Assembly (NCBI RefSeq): GCF_002257645.1
Contig: NZ_NQMO01000002.1
Coordinates: 372,001 to 436,000, forward strand
DNA from: Paenibacillus sp. XY044
Lineage (GTDB): Bacteria > Bacillota > Bacilli > Paenibacillales > Paenibacillaceae
Reading direction: 5' to 3'
DNA length: 64,000 nucleotides
How positions within the stretch are numbered: the stretch's first letter is position 1; the number at the start of each line of letters is the position of its first letter. Shown here piece by piece: positions 15,580 through 24,673 of this stretch. The position numbers and the translations under genes are program-made. The notes beneath the pieces are model-generated. The model saw only the letters and a program-made list of their open reading frames with translations, was not told the DNA's origin and ran no database searches.

Positions 15580-15927
15580 ATGAAGAAAATAACACCGATC
15601 TTTCGGATTTTCGATGAGAACAAGGCCAAGGAGTTTTACGTGGATTTCCTGGAATTTCGAATCGACTGGGAGCATCGCTATGAAGACGATCTTCCCTTGT
15701 ACATGCAGGTGTCCAGTGGGGGCTGTGAGATCCATTTGAGCGGGCATCACGGCGATTGCTGTCCCGGTTCGGCAATCCGGGTGGAAGTCGAAGACATCGA
15801 GAGCCTGCATGCCAAACTGATTGCGAAGAAGTACAAGCATGCGCGGCCGGGACTGGAGCATATGGAGGTCAGCGTGATCGATCCTTTTGGCAACCGGATC
15901 ACGTTTTTTGAGAGGAAAGATGCATGA
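15580..15927 (+). CDS. VOC/glyoxalase superfamily protein
   Basis: A 115-residue protein with the glyoxalase/bleomycin-resistance fold: a beta-alpha-beta-beta-beta repeat opening with ITPIFRIFDENKAKEFYVDFL and ending with VIDPFGNRITFFER. The ATG at 15580 has caggagg 7 bases upstream (a GTG at 15577 is the alternative). HLSGHHGD carries possible metal ligands. It overlaps pgsA by 4 bases. Confidence 0.85.
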   Translation: MKKITPIFRIFDENKAKEFYVDFLEFRIDWEHRYEDDLPLYMQVSSGGCEIHLSGHHGDCCPGSAIRVEVEDIESLHAKLIAKKYKHARPGLEHMEVSVIDPFGNRITFFERKDA

Positions 15928-16502
15928 ACCCGGCGAACAAGCTAACGCTGGCCAGAATTATGCTGATCCCCTTGTTTATCCTTTTTTTCGCAGAGTACCC
16001 CGTATGGCTGGCGGATTCCAGCGTGTTTATTCAATTTCTGAACCAATACGGGACCTACATGGCGGTGGGCGTATTCGTCCTGGCTTCCGCTACGGATAAG
16101 CTCGACGGTTATATTGCCCGCAAATACCACCTGATTACCAATCTCGGGAAGCTGCTTGATCCGCTTGCGGATAAGCTGCTCGTTTCCGTGGCGTTGATCA
16201 TGATGGTCGATGCCGGGATGGTTCCGGCCTGGATGGCTTTCGTGATGATCGGCCGTGAATTCATCGTGACCGCACTGCGCATGGCGGCTTCGGGCAGGGG
16301 GATCGCTCTGGCGGCAGACCGGTACGGCAAGTGGAAAATGGTGTCCCAGGTCGTCGCCATTACGGTCGTGCTGCTGAATAACTATCCTTTTCAATGGCTG
16401 ACGAGCCTTCGCGTCGATTCCTTCTTGATGGTGATCGCCGTGATGATGACTGTCTTGTCAGGGTACCACTACGTGGTCAAAAACACGAAACTTTTCATGT
16501 GA
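15924..16502 (+). CDS. pgsA: CDP-diacylglycerol-glycerol-3-phosphate 3-phosphatidyltransferase
   Basis: Membrane enzyme that joins CDP-diacylglycerol and glycerol 3-phosphate, the committed step to phosphatidylglycerol. The 192-residue protein has the complete CDP-alcohol phosphotransferase motif Dx2DGx2ARx8Gx3Dx3D: Asp58, Asp61-Gly62, Ala65-Arg66, Gly75, Asp79 and Asp83. Several membrane helices surround it. Its ATG overlaps the stop of the VOC gene. Related PssA-type enzymes share the motif; the opening NKLTLARIMLIPLF and the length fit PgsA. Confidence 0.9.
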   Translation: MNPANKLTLARIMLIPLFILFFAEYPVWLADSSVFIQFLNQYGTYMAVGVFVLASATDKLDGYIARKYHLITNLGKLLDPLADKLLVSVALIMMVDAGMVPAWMAFVMIGREFIVTALRMAASGRGIALAADRYGKWKMVSQVVAITVVLLNNYPFQWLTSLRVDSFLMVIAVMMTVLSGYHYVVKNTKLFM

Positions 16503-16607
16503 ATAGATCGAACTATTTCTTCAGTTCATACTATGTAATCAGCTGCCTGCTCCCTAAACTCGTGGCAAGCAGCTTATAATCGGAACCTTGCGGGGGGAGG
16601 CGTAATT

Positions 16608-17177
16608 TTGATTCTTTGGAGGAAGCAGGGGATCAGCGTAAGGAGACTGGAGGCGGGCGATGCGGACTGGTTGGTCCGATGGCTCAGCGATCCGCGCGTC
16701 CTGGAATATTATGAAGGCCGGGACCGCCCGCATGATATGGCAATGGTGCAGGAGCACTTTTACCGAGATGAGCAAATCGAAGCCTGCATCATTCAACTGG
16801 ACGACCGGGATATCGGCTATATCCAGTATTATCGGGTCGACCCGGAAGAACGTGAGGCGTATGGCTATGGCGAGGGGGACGGCCGGATTTTCGGCATGGA
16901 TCAGTTTATAGGAGAGCCCGACTGCTGGAACCGGGGAATCGGCACGAGACTGATTCAAGGCATGGTCTCTTATCTATCCAACACGCTTCAAGCCGATAAA
17001 ATCGTCATGGATCCGCAAACTTGGAACACCAGGGCCCTGCGCGTATATGAAAAATGCGGTTTCCGCAAGATCAGGCTGCTTGAAAAGCGCGAATGGCATG
17101 AAGGAGAATATCGCGATTGCTGGCTGATCGAATACAGTGCAGCCGATGGAGAGGAGAAACAGAATGAACAGTTATAG
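16608..17177 (+). CDS. GNAT acetyltransferase resembling aminoglycoside 6'-N-acetyltransferases
   Basis: A 189-residue GNAT close in pattern to AAC(6')-type enzymes: FGMDQFIGEPDCWNRGIGTR (CoA site), VMDPQTWNTRALRVYEKCGF, and HEGEYRDCWLIEY near the end. Start TTG 16608 lies after ggggggagg. Whether it acts on aminoglycosides is not known; many chromosomal members of this branch have other amines as substrates. It overlaps the next gene by 14 bases. Confidence 0.82.
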   Translation: MILWRKQGISVRRLEAGDADWLVRWLSDPRVLEYYEGRDRPHDMAMVQEHFYRDEQIEACIIQLDDRDIGYIQYYRVDPEEREAYGYGEGDGRIFGMDQFIGEPDCWNRGIGTRLIQGMVSYLSNTLQADKIVMDPQTWNTRALRVYEKCGFRKIRLLEKREWHEGEYRDCWLIEYSAADGEEKQNEQL

Positions 17178-17643
17178 TCAAACCTTGAACCGTTTGGTCG
17201 AATATTTTCAAAACGAACTGAAAGACTTGCCCGAAGAGGTGTTCAGGCACAAACCGGGATCCTCCAAGTGGTCGAAGCAGGAAATCGTGGGCCACTTATG
17301 CGATTCGGCGGCGAACAACCATCTTCGTTTTGTCAAAATAAAGCTGTCGGCGCAGCCGGTAACGCTTGAGGGATACGATCAGGACCGGTGGGTGGACCTG
17401 CACGGGTATCAGGAGCAGTATACCCAGCCGGATATCATCACGCTGTGGATCATGCTGAACAGGCAAATTGCCCATGTTCTTGAGACGCTGACTACGGATG
17501 ATTACGGCAAAGCCTGCATTCTTCCCGGCGGCGGCGAAGCGACGCTGGACTGGCTGGTGAACGATTACCTGGAGCATATGCGGCATCACTTCAGGCAGAT
17601 TCTCGGTCCCGACTCGGTAGAGCGGGCGGAGGCCGGGAAATAG
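17164..17643 (+). CDS. DinB family protein
   Basis: A 159-residue DinB-like four-helix protein with three possible metal histidines: His42 in EIVGHLCDSA and the C-terminal EHMRHHFRQI pair. ATG 17164 has gaggag upstream and overlaps the preceding GNAT stop; a GTG at 17137 would add nine residues. DinB proteins often act as thiol transferases; the role is unknown here. Confidence 0.82.
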   Translation: MNSYSQTLNRLVEYFQNELKDLPEEVFRHKPGSSKWSKQEIVGHLCDSAANNHLRFVKIKLSAQPVTLEGYDQDRWVDLHGYQEQYTQPDIITLWIMLNRQIAHVLETLTTDDYGKACILPGGGEATLDWLVNDYLEHMRHHFRQILGPDSVERAEAGK

Positions 17644-17770
17644 GCAGGACGAGAGCTTCTGAGGCAAAACATCCTTATCTCACAAGAAAACCTCCGCTAA
17701 ACGCGGTCTGTCTTCTTAGAGATGCTTGGATAGACATTTGTTCTTTTCAATGACTGGAGGAACTAACATC

Positions 17771-18187
17771 ATGGAAACACTGCGAGAGCTGTTGATTGAG
17801 GATTATGAACAATGCATGGAACTATGGGGCAATACCGAAGGGATGGGGCTGAGCGGCGCGGATTCGAAAGAATCGATACACCGGTATCTGGTTCGGAACC
17901 CGGGCATGAGCTTTGTCGCCACCGAGGAGGAGCGGGTGATCGGCACCATTCTATGCGGCCATGACGGCCGAAGGGGCTATATCTATCACGTTGCGGTGGA
18001 TCCCGCCTACAGGGGTCGGTCCATCGGACAAAAATTGGCGAAGGCGGGGCTGGATAAGCTCCGGGAAGAGGGCATCGCCAAGTGCCATATCATGGTGATC
18101 GCGGAGAATGAAGTCGGCAATCATTTTTGGGCCAAGTCGGGCTGGAACCGGCGGGACGGCATCCTGCTGTATTCCTCCAATACATAG
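17771..18187 (+). CDS. GNAT family N-acetyltransferase
   Basis: A 138-residue GNAT resembling YpeA-type enzymes: FVATEEERVIGTILCGHDGRRG, IYHVAVDPAYRGRSIGQKL (R-G-R-S-I-G CoA loop) and ENEVGNHFWAKSGW. ATG 17771 has tggagga upstream; a TTG at 17726 opens a longer frame without a site. The substrate is unknown. Confidence 0.85.
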   Translation: METLRELLIEDYEQCMELWGNTEGMGLSGADSKESIHRYLVRNPGMSFVATEEERVIGTILCGHDGRRGYIYHVAVDPAYRGRSIGQKLAKAGLDKLREEGIAKCHIMVIAENEVGNHFWAKSGWNRRDGILLYSSNT

Positions 18188-18266
18188 GAGCATACGCGGG
18201 AGTACCGTCCTTGGGCATAGGTTATGTTTCTAAAATCAGCCGGTTGAACAGCGGACATGGGCGGTG

Positions 18267-19727
18267 CTAGGGTGAGGCTGCCTCCGGTTCGGAAATGACG
18301 GGAAGCGCCACGGTAAACGTAGTGCCTTCCTGAAGAGTGCTCTGAACCGCAATGTTCCCGCCGTGATTATGGATAATGTTGTGCGTGATCATAAATCCGA
18401 GACCGGTGCCCGATTCCTTGGTCGTAAAAAAGGGCTTGCCCAGCGCCTGGATCTGCTCCGGGGTCATGCCGCAGCCTTCGTCCTGCACGCTGATCCAGGC
18501 TTCGTTGTTCCGGGACAGCGCATGGATCCGGATGATGCCGCCGTCCGGCATGGCTTCCATCGCATTTTTGAGCAGGTTGATGAAGACCTGTTTCAGCTGG
18601 TTGGATTCGCCGGTAATCCAGATGGAAGATTCGGAGAAAACCGAAACGATCTCGATATTTTTTAATGCGGCCTGACCGTTCATCAGCGTGATCACCTGGT
18701 CCAGCAGCGGCAGAATGTCCATCGGCTTACTCGCATGCGAAACCTGGGGTTTGGACAGCACCAGCAGCTCATTGACGATAAATTCAATTCGCTTCAGCTC
18801 AGACTCCATGATTGCAAAGTACTGGTCATTGTAATGGCTGGAGGAGCGGAGGAGCTTCAAAAAGCCGAAAATGGCGGTCAGCGGATTGCGGATTTCGTGA
18901 GCAATGCCTGCGGCAAGCTGCCCTGCTGTCGATAGCTTCTCGGACTGCATGAGCCGGTCCTCTTCCATCTTCTGGTCGGAGATATCTTTGAAAATCCCGA
19001 TGACGCAGCGCTTTTTCTTATAAGTAATTTTCAGCGAAAATCCTTCCACATGCCGCTGCTGTCCGTTGAGGCAGCGGATGCGGTAGTGCACCGAGCCGAT
19101 GGGCTTGTTGTTGTAGTGCCGCTGCTTGCGCTCGGCCAGAATTTCGTGGTCGGCGGTGTCGACCAGATTGTCCGTAGACATGCCGATCACATCGTCCAGG
19201 CTGTCCGCATGAACGAGCCTGAGTCCTGCAGGATTGGCATACTGAATCAGGCCGTTGTTCGTAATAAGGACGGACAGAGGCAGGCCATCCAACAGCTGCA
19301 TGAAGGAATCTTCCCGCTCATGAAATTGGGTTTCGGTATAGTGCAGCCGGGTTTCCATCTGCATCATCTGGGTTCTGTTCTCGAATTGCGTGAAGTAAAC
19401 CTCTGGCTTCCCCTCCTCATTCCGGATCAAGGAGATGCGGATATCGAGGGATAGCCGTTGTCCCGCAGGATGGTAATAATGCTGGTCGATCCGGTGCTGA
19501 TCCCGTTTCATGGATTGCAGCCATTCCCCGAACTTAACGATGTCGCGGGACAATTCCTGAATAGCGGGAAGAAGGTCGGGGGAAGTGAAGTGGTCAGACG
19601 TATAACCGAGGAGGGTGCATAAGGCGGGATTGACCTTCAGGAAGGTTCCGTCAGGCGCGATAAAGGCCATGCCGATCGCAGCCTGCCTAAAGGCAAAGTC
19701 GTAATTATGGACTTCAACGGATCGCAT
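18267..19727 (-). CDS. PAS-domain sensor histidine kinase (sporulation-kinase type)
   Basis: A 486-residue soluble kinase. Two PAS domains (about 10-115 and 140-250) are followed by the HisKA dimer with the phospho-acceptor His277 in AAGIAHEIRNPLT, then an HATPase_c with N box LLKNAMEAMPDGG, DEGCGM and GTGLGFMI. It has no membrane segment, so it senses a cytosolic signal. The layout resembles KinA/KinE kinases of the Spo0 phosphorelay. No response regulator is nearby, which also fits. ATG 19727 has gagggg upstream; a TTG at 19751 is the alternative. Confidence 0.88.
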   Translation of the reverse strand: MRSVEVHNYDFAFRQAAIGMAFIAPDGTFLKVNPALCTLLGYTSDHFTSPDLLPAIQELSRDIVKFGEWLQSMKRDQHRIDQHYYHPAGQRLSLDIRISLIRNEEGKPEVYFTQFENRTQMMQMETRLHYTETQFHEREDSFMQLLDGLPLSVLITNNGLIQYANPAGLRLVHADSLDDVIGMSTDNLVDTADHEILAERKQRHYNNKPIGSVHYRIRCLNGQQRHVEGFSLKITYKKKRCVIGIFKDISDQKMEEDRLMQSEKLSTAGQLAAGIAHEIRNPLTAIFGFLKLLRSSSHYNDQYFAIMESELKRIEFIVNELLVLSKPQVSHASKPMDILPLLDQVITLMNGQAALKNIEIVSVFSESSIWITGESNQLKQVFINLLKNAMEAMPDGGIIRIHALSRNNEAWISVQDEGCGMTPEQIQALGKPFFTTKESGTGLGFMITHNIIHNHGGNIAVQSTLQEGTTFTVALPVISEPEAASP

Positions 19728-19884
19728 GGCAGTTCCCCTCTCTACTATCAAGCCGTGTTATATTTATACATATTATAATCGTGAATCTCTTTAATCATCA
19801 ATGCTAAAGTAAGTGAACGTTAACTTTTATAAGAGAGGCGCGGACAAGGGAACGAAATCACATTCAATATGGAGGTGCTGTACT

Positions 19885-20394
19885 ATGAAAATCACGCTGA
19901 CTTTGCTCACTTCTGAAGAATTAAAGCAGCAGTGGAAGCAGGCTTTTACCGAACAGGACATCTTTCGCCCGGATGAGTATTACGACAAATGTCTCGCTGA
20001 AAACGCAGCGGGCGCCCGCGAAACGATTATCGCCTATGCGGATGACCAGGTCGCCGGGGTATGTCACCTAAAATACGAATCGGACTATCCTCCTTTCAAG
20101 GAACAGGACATTCCGGAAGTGAACGATCTGAACGTATTCCCCGTATTCCAGCGCCAAGGGATCGGTAACCGGATCCTGGAGGAGTTTGAATCGATCGTAA
20201 GCCGCAAGGGCAAGCGGATCGGGATTGGCGTGGGCTTGTTCAAGGACTACGGTAAGGCGCAGCGTATTTACTGCCGCAGAGGCTACATCCCCGATGGCCA
20301 TGGGATCGTTTATAAGAACCAGCCAGTCGTGCCGGGCGAGATGGTTCGGGTGGACGATGATCTGAATCTTTTTTTTATTAAGGAACTTCAATAG
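19885..20394 (+). CDS. GNAT family N-acetyltransferase
   Basis: A 169-residue GNAT. The CoA region is DLNVFPVFQRQGIGNRILEEF, followed by GLFKDYGKAQRIYCRRGYIP and a family-typical tail FFIKELQ. ATG 19885 follows tggaggt; the longer frame from 19813 lacks a ribosome site. The substrate is unknown. Confidence 0.85.
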   Translation: MKITLTLLTSEELKQQWKQAFTEQDIFRPDEYYDKCLAENAAGARETIIAYADDQVAGVCHLKYESDYPPFKEQDIPEVNDLNVFPVFQRQGIGNRILEEFESIVSRKGKRIGIGVGLFKDYGKAQRIYCRRGYIPDGHGIVYKNQPVVPGEMVRVDDDLNLFFIKELQ

Positions 20395-20415
20395 CTCGGA
20401 ATGTGAGGTGTGCGA

Positions 20416-21903
20416 TTGGAATTGGCATTGGAACTGGAAACCGCGCAGCCAGAAAGCCATGGCTTGTCGTCCGGCGATGTGCTTCGGTTCATGGAACGGA
20501 TCGAAGAGCTGGAGCTTCAGGTCAACCGCTTGATGCTGCTTCAGGAGGGCAGGGTTACGGCCCGTTTTAATCGTCAGCCGTATCGAGACGGGGCACCCAC
20601 GTTATTATTTTCGCTCAGCAAGAGCTTTACTTCTATTGCCGCAGGAATAGCCTGGGACGAAGGATATATTCGGCTGACGGACCCGGTTATTTCGTATTTT
20701 CCCGATAAGCTTACTGGAAACGTCCCGCCCTACTTATCTCAGATGACGATCCACCATCTGCTCTCGATGAATACAGGGCATCATGACAACATCTACGGCC
20801 GGGTTATGAACTCAGGGCCCGACTGGGCCACAACGTTCTTATCCCTGAAGCCGGAACATCCGCCGGGAAGCCATTACGTGTATAACACCCATGCGACATA
20901 TATGGTTGCCGCCGTTCTGGAAAGAGCGACCGGCATGAGCCTCGTCGAATATTTAAAGCCGAGATTGTTCGAGCCCCTCGGAGTAGACTTGGTGGATTGG
21001 GAGACATGCCCCATGGGAGTGGCTGCAGGCGGCATGGGGCTGAGCATTCCCATTGACGGCGTGGCAAAGTTCGGACAGATGCTGCTGAACGAGGGCATGT
21101 ATGGCGGTCGGAGAATCGTATCGGCGGAATACGTCCGGTTAGCCACCTCGGAGCAGAGCGATAATCGCCGGAATGAGACGAGGGCCGATTTTTCCGAAGG
21201 GTATGGCTACCAGTTTTTCCGGTGCCGGCAGGGGTGCTACATGGGGAACGGCGGTTTCGGTCAGCTCTGCTTTGTTGCTCCGAAGCACGGCATTGTCATT
21301 GCGGCCGCTTCCAGCATGAGCCATATGAAAAAGCAACTGCCACAGCTGCTGGACCTCATCTATGAGCATATCGTAGATCGGGTGTACCGTTCGCAACCAA
21401 TCAGCTCTGAAGCGTACCCGCTGCTTCTGCAGCGGATCGCACGGATGCAGGGCGAGGCTGCACCCTCGGTGCCTTCAGTGCCGTCCGCACTGCCTGATCA
21501 TTGGGCAGGTCGATATACTGTCCGGGAGCCAGATCCAAACGGCATCGCCGAGATCAGGGTGTGCCGCATGGAGGAGCGGTCCGAGCTTCGGCTTCATTAT
21601 GCCGATTGCAGCCGGCGCGAGCTTCCCTTTGATTTGACGAAGATGATACGCACCAAGGACATCTTCCGCAAGGATCTGTCCATGCATCGGCAGGAAGCCG
21701 CCATTTCGGCCAGGCTGACCGATGATCTGCAGCTCGAGCTTACCGTGGTGTACATCGAGACACCCTACAGGGTAACGCTCACCTTAACGTTTGCTGACGG
21801 GCATGTTGAGCTTGTGGAGGAGATCAACGTCTCTTTTGACAAGAAGACGGCCCGGGTCACGGCCATGAAGCAGGAGCAGCAGGCGGGAAGGAGCAAAGCA
21901 TGA
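20416..21903 (+). CDS. Serine hydrolase, beta-lactamase/penicillin-binding fold
   Basis: A 495-residue class C beta-lactamase-like esterase/peptidase. The SxxK motif is Ser66-Leu-Ser-Lys69, YNT (156-158) stands near the usual YxN place, and GNGGFGQ replaces the HxG/KTG triad. No signal peptide, so it is probably cytosolic. About 150 C-terminal residues after the catalytic domain form an extra beta-rich region. Start TTG 20416 has gaggtg upstream. True beta-lactam hydrolysis is unlikely from these features. It overlaps the next HAD gene by 4 bases. Confidence 0.82.
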   Translation: MELALELETAQPESHGLSSGDVLRFMERIEELELQVNRLMLLQEGRVTARFNRQPYRDGAPTLLFSLSKSFTSIAAGIAWDEGYIRLTDPVISYFPDKLTGNVPPYLSQMTIHHLLSMNTGHHDNIYGRVMNSGPDWATTFLSLKPEHPPGSHYVYNTHATYMVAAVLERATGMSLVEYLKPRLFEPLGVDLVDWETCPMGVAAGGMGLSIPIDGVAKFGQMLLNEGMYGGRRIVSAEYVRLATSEQSDNRRNETRADFSEGYGYQFFRCRQGCYMGNGGFGQLCFVAPKHGIVIAAASSMSHMKKQLPQLLDLIYEHIVDRVYRSQPISSEAYPLLLQRIARMQGEAAPSVPSVPSALPDHWAGRYTVREPDPNGIAEIRVCRMEERSELRLHYADCSRRELPFDLTKMIRTKDIFRKDLSMHRQEAAISARLTDDLQLELTVVYIETPYRVTLTLTFADGHVELVEEINVSFDKKTARVTAMKQEQQAGRSKA

Positions 21904-22553
21904 TCAAAGGAGTGTTGTTTGACCTGGACGGCACCTTGCTGGACCGGGATAACTCATTGCTGCGCTTTGCAGAGGATCAGTATGAACGGATTCCGGAACT
22001 TCATCACGTGGACCGGGATCAGTATATCCGCCGTTTTATAGAGCTGGACGCGCGGGGATACGTCTGGAAGGACAATGTCTATGAACAGCTTGTCCGGGAG
22101 ATGGACTTGAAGCTGGCCTGGGAGCGGCTTTTGGAGGACTATGTCGCGGGTTTTCGCCTTCACTGCACAGGTTATCCGCATCTGCGGGAAATGCTGACCG
22201 TTCTAAAGGACCGAGGAATGAAGCTTGGGATCATTTCAAACGGATTCGGCGAGTTTCAATGGGGCAGCATTCGAGGGCTCGGCATTGCCGATCATTTTGA
22301 CGTTATTCTCATTTCCGAGCTGGAAGGGCTCCGCAAGCCGGAGCCGGAAATTTTCCGCAGGGCATTGGACAGGCTGGAACTTCATCCGGAAGAAACGGCG
22401 TTTGTCGGGGACCATCCTGTTTATGATGTCGAGGCCAGCCGGAAGGTCGGGATGACTGCCATATGGATGAAGGCGGCCGCCGGAGATGCAAGCTGTGAGA
22501 CGGATCATTCCATCACCGACTTAATGGAGCTGCCGACCCTTTTACGCAATTAA
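21900..22553 (+). CDS. HAD-IA family hydrolase
   Basis: A 217-residue HAD phosphatase: motif I FDLDGTLLD (Asp9, Asp11), motif II IISNGF, Lys in LRKPEPEIF, motif IV FVGDHPVYDVEASR. A helical cap lies between motifs I and II. Start ATGA overlaps the upstream hydrolase stop. The substrate is unknown, probably a small phosphate ester. Confidence 0.88.
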   Translation: MIKGVLFDLDGTLLDRDNSLLRFAEDQYERIPELHHVDRDQYIRRFIELDARGYVWKDNVYEQLVREMDLKLAWERLLEDYVAGFRLHCTGYPHLREMLTVLKDRGMKLGIISNGFGEFQWGSIRGLGIADHFDVILISELEGLRKPEPEIFRRALDRLELHPEETAFVGDHPVYDVEASRKVGMTAIWMKAAAGDASCETDHSITDLMELPTLLRN

Positions 22554-22569
22554 GCCGGATGCAATATTT

Positions 22570-22605
22570 GGACAGTGGGACCTTGAGTTCCATTGTCCTT
22601 TTTTT
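22570..22605 (+). terminator. Intrinsic terminator after HAD gene
   Basis: ggacagtgg and ccattgtcc form a 9-bp stem, followed by seven T's. Confidence 0.85.
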
Positions 22606-22638
22606 CGTGAGATAATGGGGAGAAAGCGAAAAAAACTC

Positions 22639-22667
22639 TTTACAATGAAAATGAGAATCATTATCAT
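22639..22667 (+). promoter_or_regulatory. Promoter with overlapping Fur box
   Basis: TTTACA and TATCAT, 17 bases apart, form a good sigma-A promoter. Between and over the -10 lies TGAGAATCATTATCA (22652-22666), which matches the Fur 7-1-7 consensus TGATAATNATTATCA at 14 of 15 positions. Iron-replete Fur would block this promoter. It drives the siderophore-type ATPase gene 180 bases downstream. Confidence 0.8.
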
Positions 22668-22843
22668 AATAAGTGTGTATACATACACATAAATTGCACT
22701 TTTTCACGCATAATGTGTCAACAAAGGCAAACATGCGTTAAACGATACGGCATTTCGACACCACTGAACATAGCTGAAGGCAACCAGCATGCGGGGCGGC
22801 GATTCCGCCGAGAAATACAATCCCTAAAAAAGGATGATACGGT

Positions 22844-23698
22844 ATGGTACAAAACACACTGGCTTGGCCGGAGCAAGAGATCACCACGGAGGAAAAACCG
22901 CAGTCCCAGTCGAGGCTCGGCACGAATCAGCTGAACATCGGATACGCGGATACGCTGATTGTCAACAATTTGAACCTGAGCATTCCGGCAGGTAAAATTA
23001 CGGCTTTGGTCGGCTCCAACGGCTCTGGCAAATCGACGATTCTCAAAACGATGGCCCGCCTGATGAAGCCTTCATCCGGAGCGGTGCTGCTCGACGGCAA
23101 ATCGATCCACAGCCAGCCGACCAAGGACGTGGCGAAGCAGCTCGCGATCCTGCCGCAAACCCCGACAGCCCCGGATGGTCTGACCGTGACCGAGCTGATC
23201 GGCTTCGGCCGTTCGCCGCATCAGCGGGGATTTGGCAGCATCAGCGCGCAGGACCGAGAGGTTATTGAGTGGTCCATTAACGTTACGGCGCTTGGAGCGT
23301 TCAGGGACCGGGCGATCGACCAGCTGTCCGGTGGACAGCGGCAGCGGGCATGGATCGCGATGGCGCTGGCCCAGCAGACGGATATTCTGTTCCTCGACGA
23401 GCCTACGACCTTCCTGGATATGGCGCATCAGCTGGAAGTGCTGCAGCTGCTGCAGAAGCTGAATGAGGAAGAGGGCCGAACGATCGTCATGGTCGTTCAC
23501 GACCTGAACCATGCCACACGGTATGCGCAGCATATGGTGGCGATTAAATCGGGCACCGTCGTGGCAGAAGGGACACCCGGCGAAGTCATGACCCGGGAAG
23601 TGCTGCGGGAGGTCTTTGCGATCGAAGCCGACATTCTCGTCGACCCCCGTACGGGAGTTCCGCTGTGCCTGCCATACGAGCTGGCGAGAAAAGCTTAA
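22844..23698 (+). CDS. Iron-siderophore ABC transporter ATP-binding protein (FecE/YusV type)
   Basis: A 284-residue ATPase of the iron-chelate ABC class. Walker [11 protein letters not shown] loop LPQTPTAPD, signature [17 protein letters not shown], Walker [13 protein letters not shown], and H loop VVHDLNHA are all present. The N-terminal 24 residues are a polar extension. No permease or binding protein is nearby, so it probably powers several uptake systems, as YusV does in Bacillus subtilis. A Fur box overlaps its promoter. Confidence 0.9.
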   Translation: MVQNTLAWPEQEITTEEKPQSQSRLGTNQLNIGYADTLIVNNLNLSIPAGKITALVGSNGSGKSTILKTMARLMKPSSGAVLLDGKSIHSQPTKDVAKQLAILPQTPTAPDGLTVTELIGFGRSPHQRGFGSISAQDREVIEWSINVTALGAFRDRAIDQLSGGQRQRAWIAMALAQQTDILFLDEPTTFLDMAHQLEVLQLLQKLNEEEGRTIVMVVHDLNHATRYAQHMVAIKSGTVVAEGTPGEVMTREVLREVFAIEADILVDPRTGVPLCLPYELARKA

Positions 23699-23715
23699 CA
23701 GTGATCATCATATAT

Positions 23716-23790
23716 AAGCACCCGTGAAACTTTCAGATACGGCAGCGGCAGGGTCGCTGGCATGTGGAGTTTAAGCGGGTGCTTTTCTTA
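23716..23790 (+). terminator. Intrinsic terminator after the ATPase gene
   Basis: aagcacccg (23716-23724) pairs with cgggtgctt (23776-23784), followed by a T-rich run. The long loop contains a smaller hairpin (gcagcggcagggtcgctggc). Confidence 0.75.
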
Positions 23791-23826
23791 TTTTAAAATC
23801 CATCATGAAGGAAGGGTTGCTGGTTC

Positions 23827-24417
23827 ATGAACGCAAATTCGGTTCAGCATCACAAGCGGAATACGATTCTTTATTTTGTCCGGCATGCCGAATCACCGTA
23901 TGAAGAAGGCAGGGAACGAACGCGGGGCCTGTCCCGGCGGGGGCTGGCAGACGCGCTTGCGGTCAAAGACAGATTGCTGGGCGAAGCCGTTGACCTGTAC
24001 ATATCCAGTCCCTATGAGCGCGCCGTGCGAACGATCCGGGACGCGGCCGACTTCGCTGGCAAGGAAATTATCATAGAAGAGGATTTGCGGGAACGGGAGA
24101 TCGGGCAGTTTGGCGCCCTTTCGTTTCAGGATGCGAAGCGAAAGGTATACGGCGATGCCGCTTTTGCTTTTCCAGGAGGAGAATCGAGCCTGGAGGCGCG
24201 GGAGAGAGCTGCGCGCGTGATCCGGAAATTGCTGGACCAGCATGCCGGTAAGCGGATTGTCATCGGGACTCACGGCGATATAATGACATTAATGCTGGGC
24301 GAATTTGATCGGCGGTTCGATTACGCCTTCTGGGAATCCACATCCATGCCGGATATTTACAAGACGCAGTGGGAGGAAGCGACCCTGCGGGAGGTTACGC
24401 GGTTATGGCGGGAATAG
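23827..24417 (+). CDS. Histidine phosphatase family protein
   Basis: A 196-residue phosphoglycerate-mutase-like phosphatase. The catalytic RHA is in YFVRHAESPY (about residues 18-27), the second catalytic His in VIGTHGDI, and a Glu in LREREIGQF acts as proton donor. The length fits a small broad-specificity phosphatase rather than a glycolytic mutase. Site gaaggaagg precedes the ATG. Confidence 0.88.
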   Translation: MNANSVQHHKRNTILYFVRHAESPYEEGRERTRGLSRRGLADALAVKDRLLGEAVDLYISSPYERAVRTIRDAADFAGKEIIIEEDLREREIGQFGALSFQDAKRKVYGDAAFAFPGGESSLEARERAARVIRKLLDQHAGKRIVIGTHGDIMTLMLGEFDRRFDYAFWESTSMPDIYKTQWEEATLREVTRLWRE

Positions 24418-24480
24418 GAAATAATATATATCATTGTTAAAATTTGTGATAGACTGAAAACGCTGTATCTGCCAGTTTCA

Positions 24481-24612
24481 TAGAGCAAGGGAGCGCAGTT
24501 CATTCAGGAGCCTGCGCTGGAGCTTCTGGAATGAGGAGACTGGAAAGATTTCGCGCTGGTCGATCCGGATCGGTATCCGATTGCTTTCGGATCAGGCAAA
24601 AAGGGGTCATAG
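24481..24612 (+). pseudogene. Remnant of a VOC/glyoxalase-family gene
   Basis: Between an in-frame TAG (24481) and TAG (24610) the frame reads SKGAQFIQEPALELLE, a TGA at 24532, then GDWKDFALVDPDRYPIAF. This is the usual C-terminal half of a VOC protein (the 'DPDG-n-I-F' strand, with G changed to R). There is no start and no N-terminal half, so it is a decayed copy. Confidence 0.55.
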
Positions 24613-24673
24613 TGCCGAAATGACAGCTGTTCCCGGTAAGGGGGCAGCCATTTTTCTATATTGGAGGGAAGTT

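Noticed and set aside
20416..21903. A genuine beta-lactamase
   Set aside because: No signal peptide, no intact KTG/HTG triad and a long C-terminal extension; more like an esterase or peptidase of this fold.
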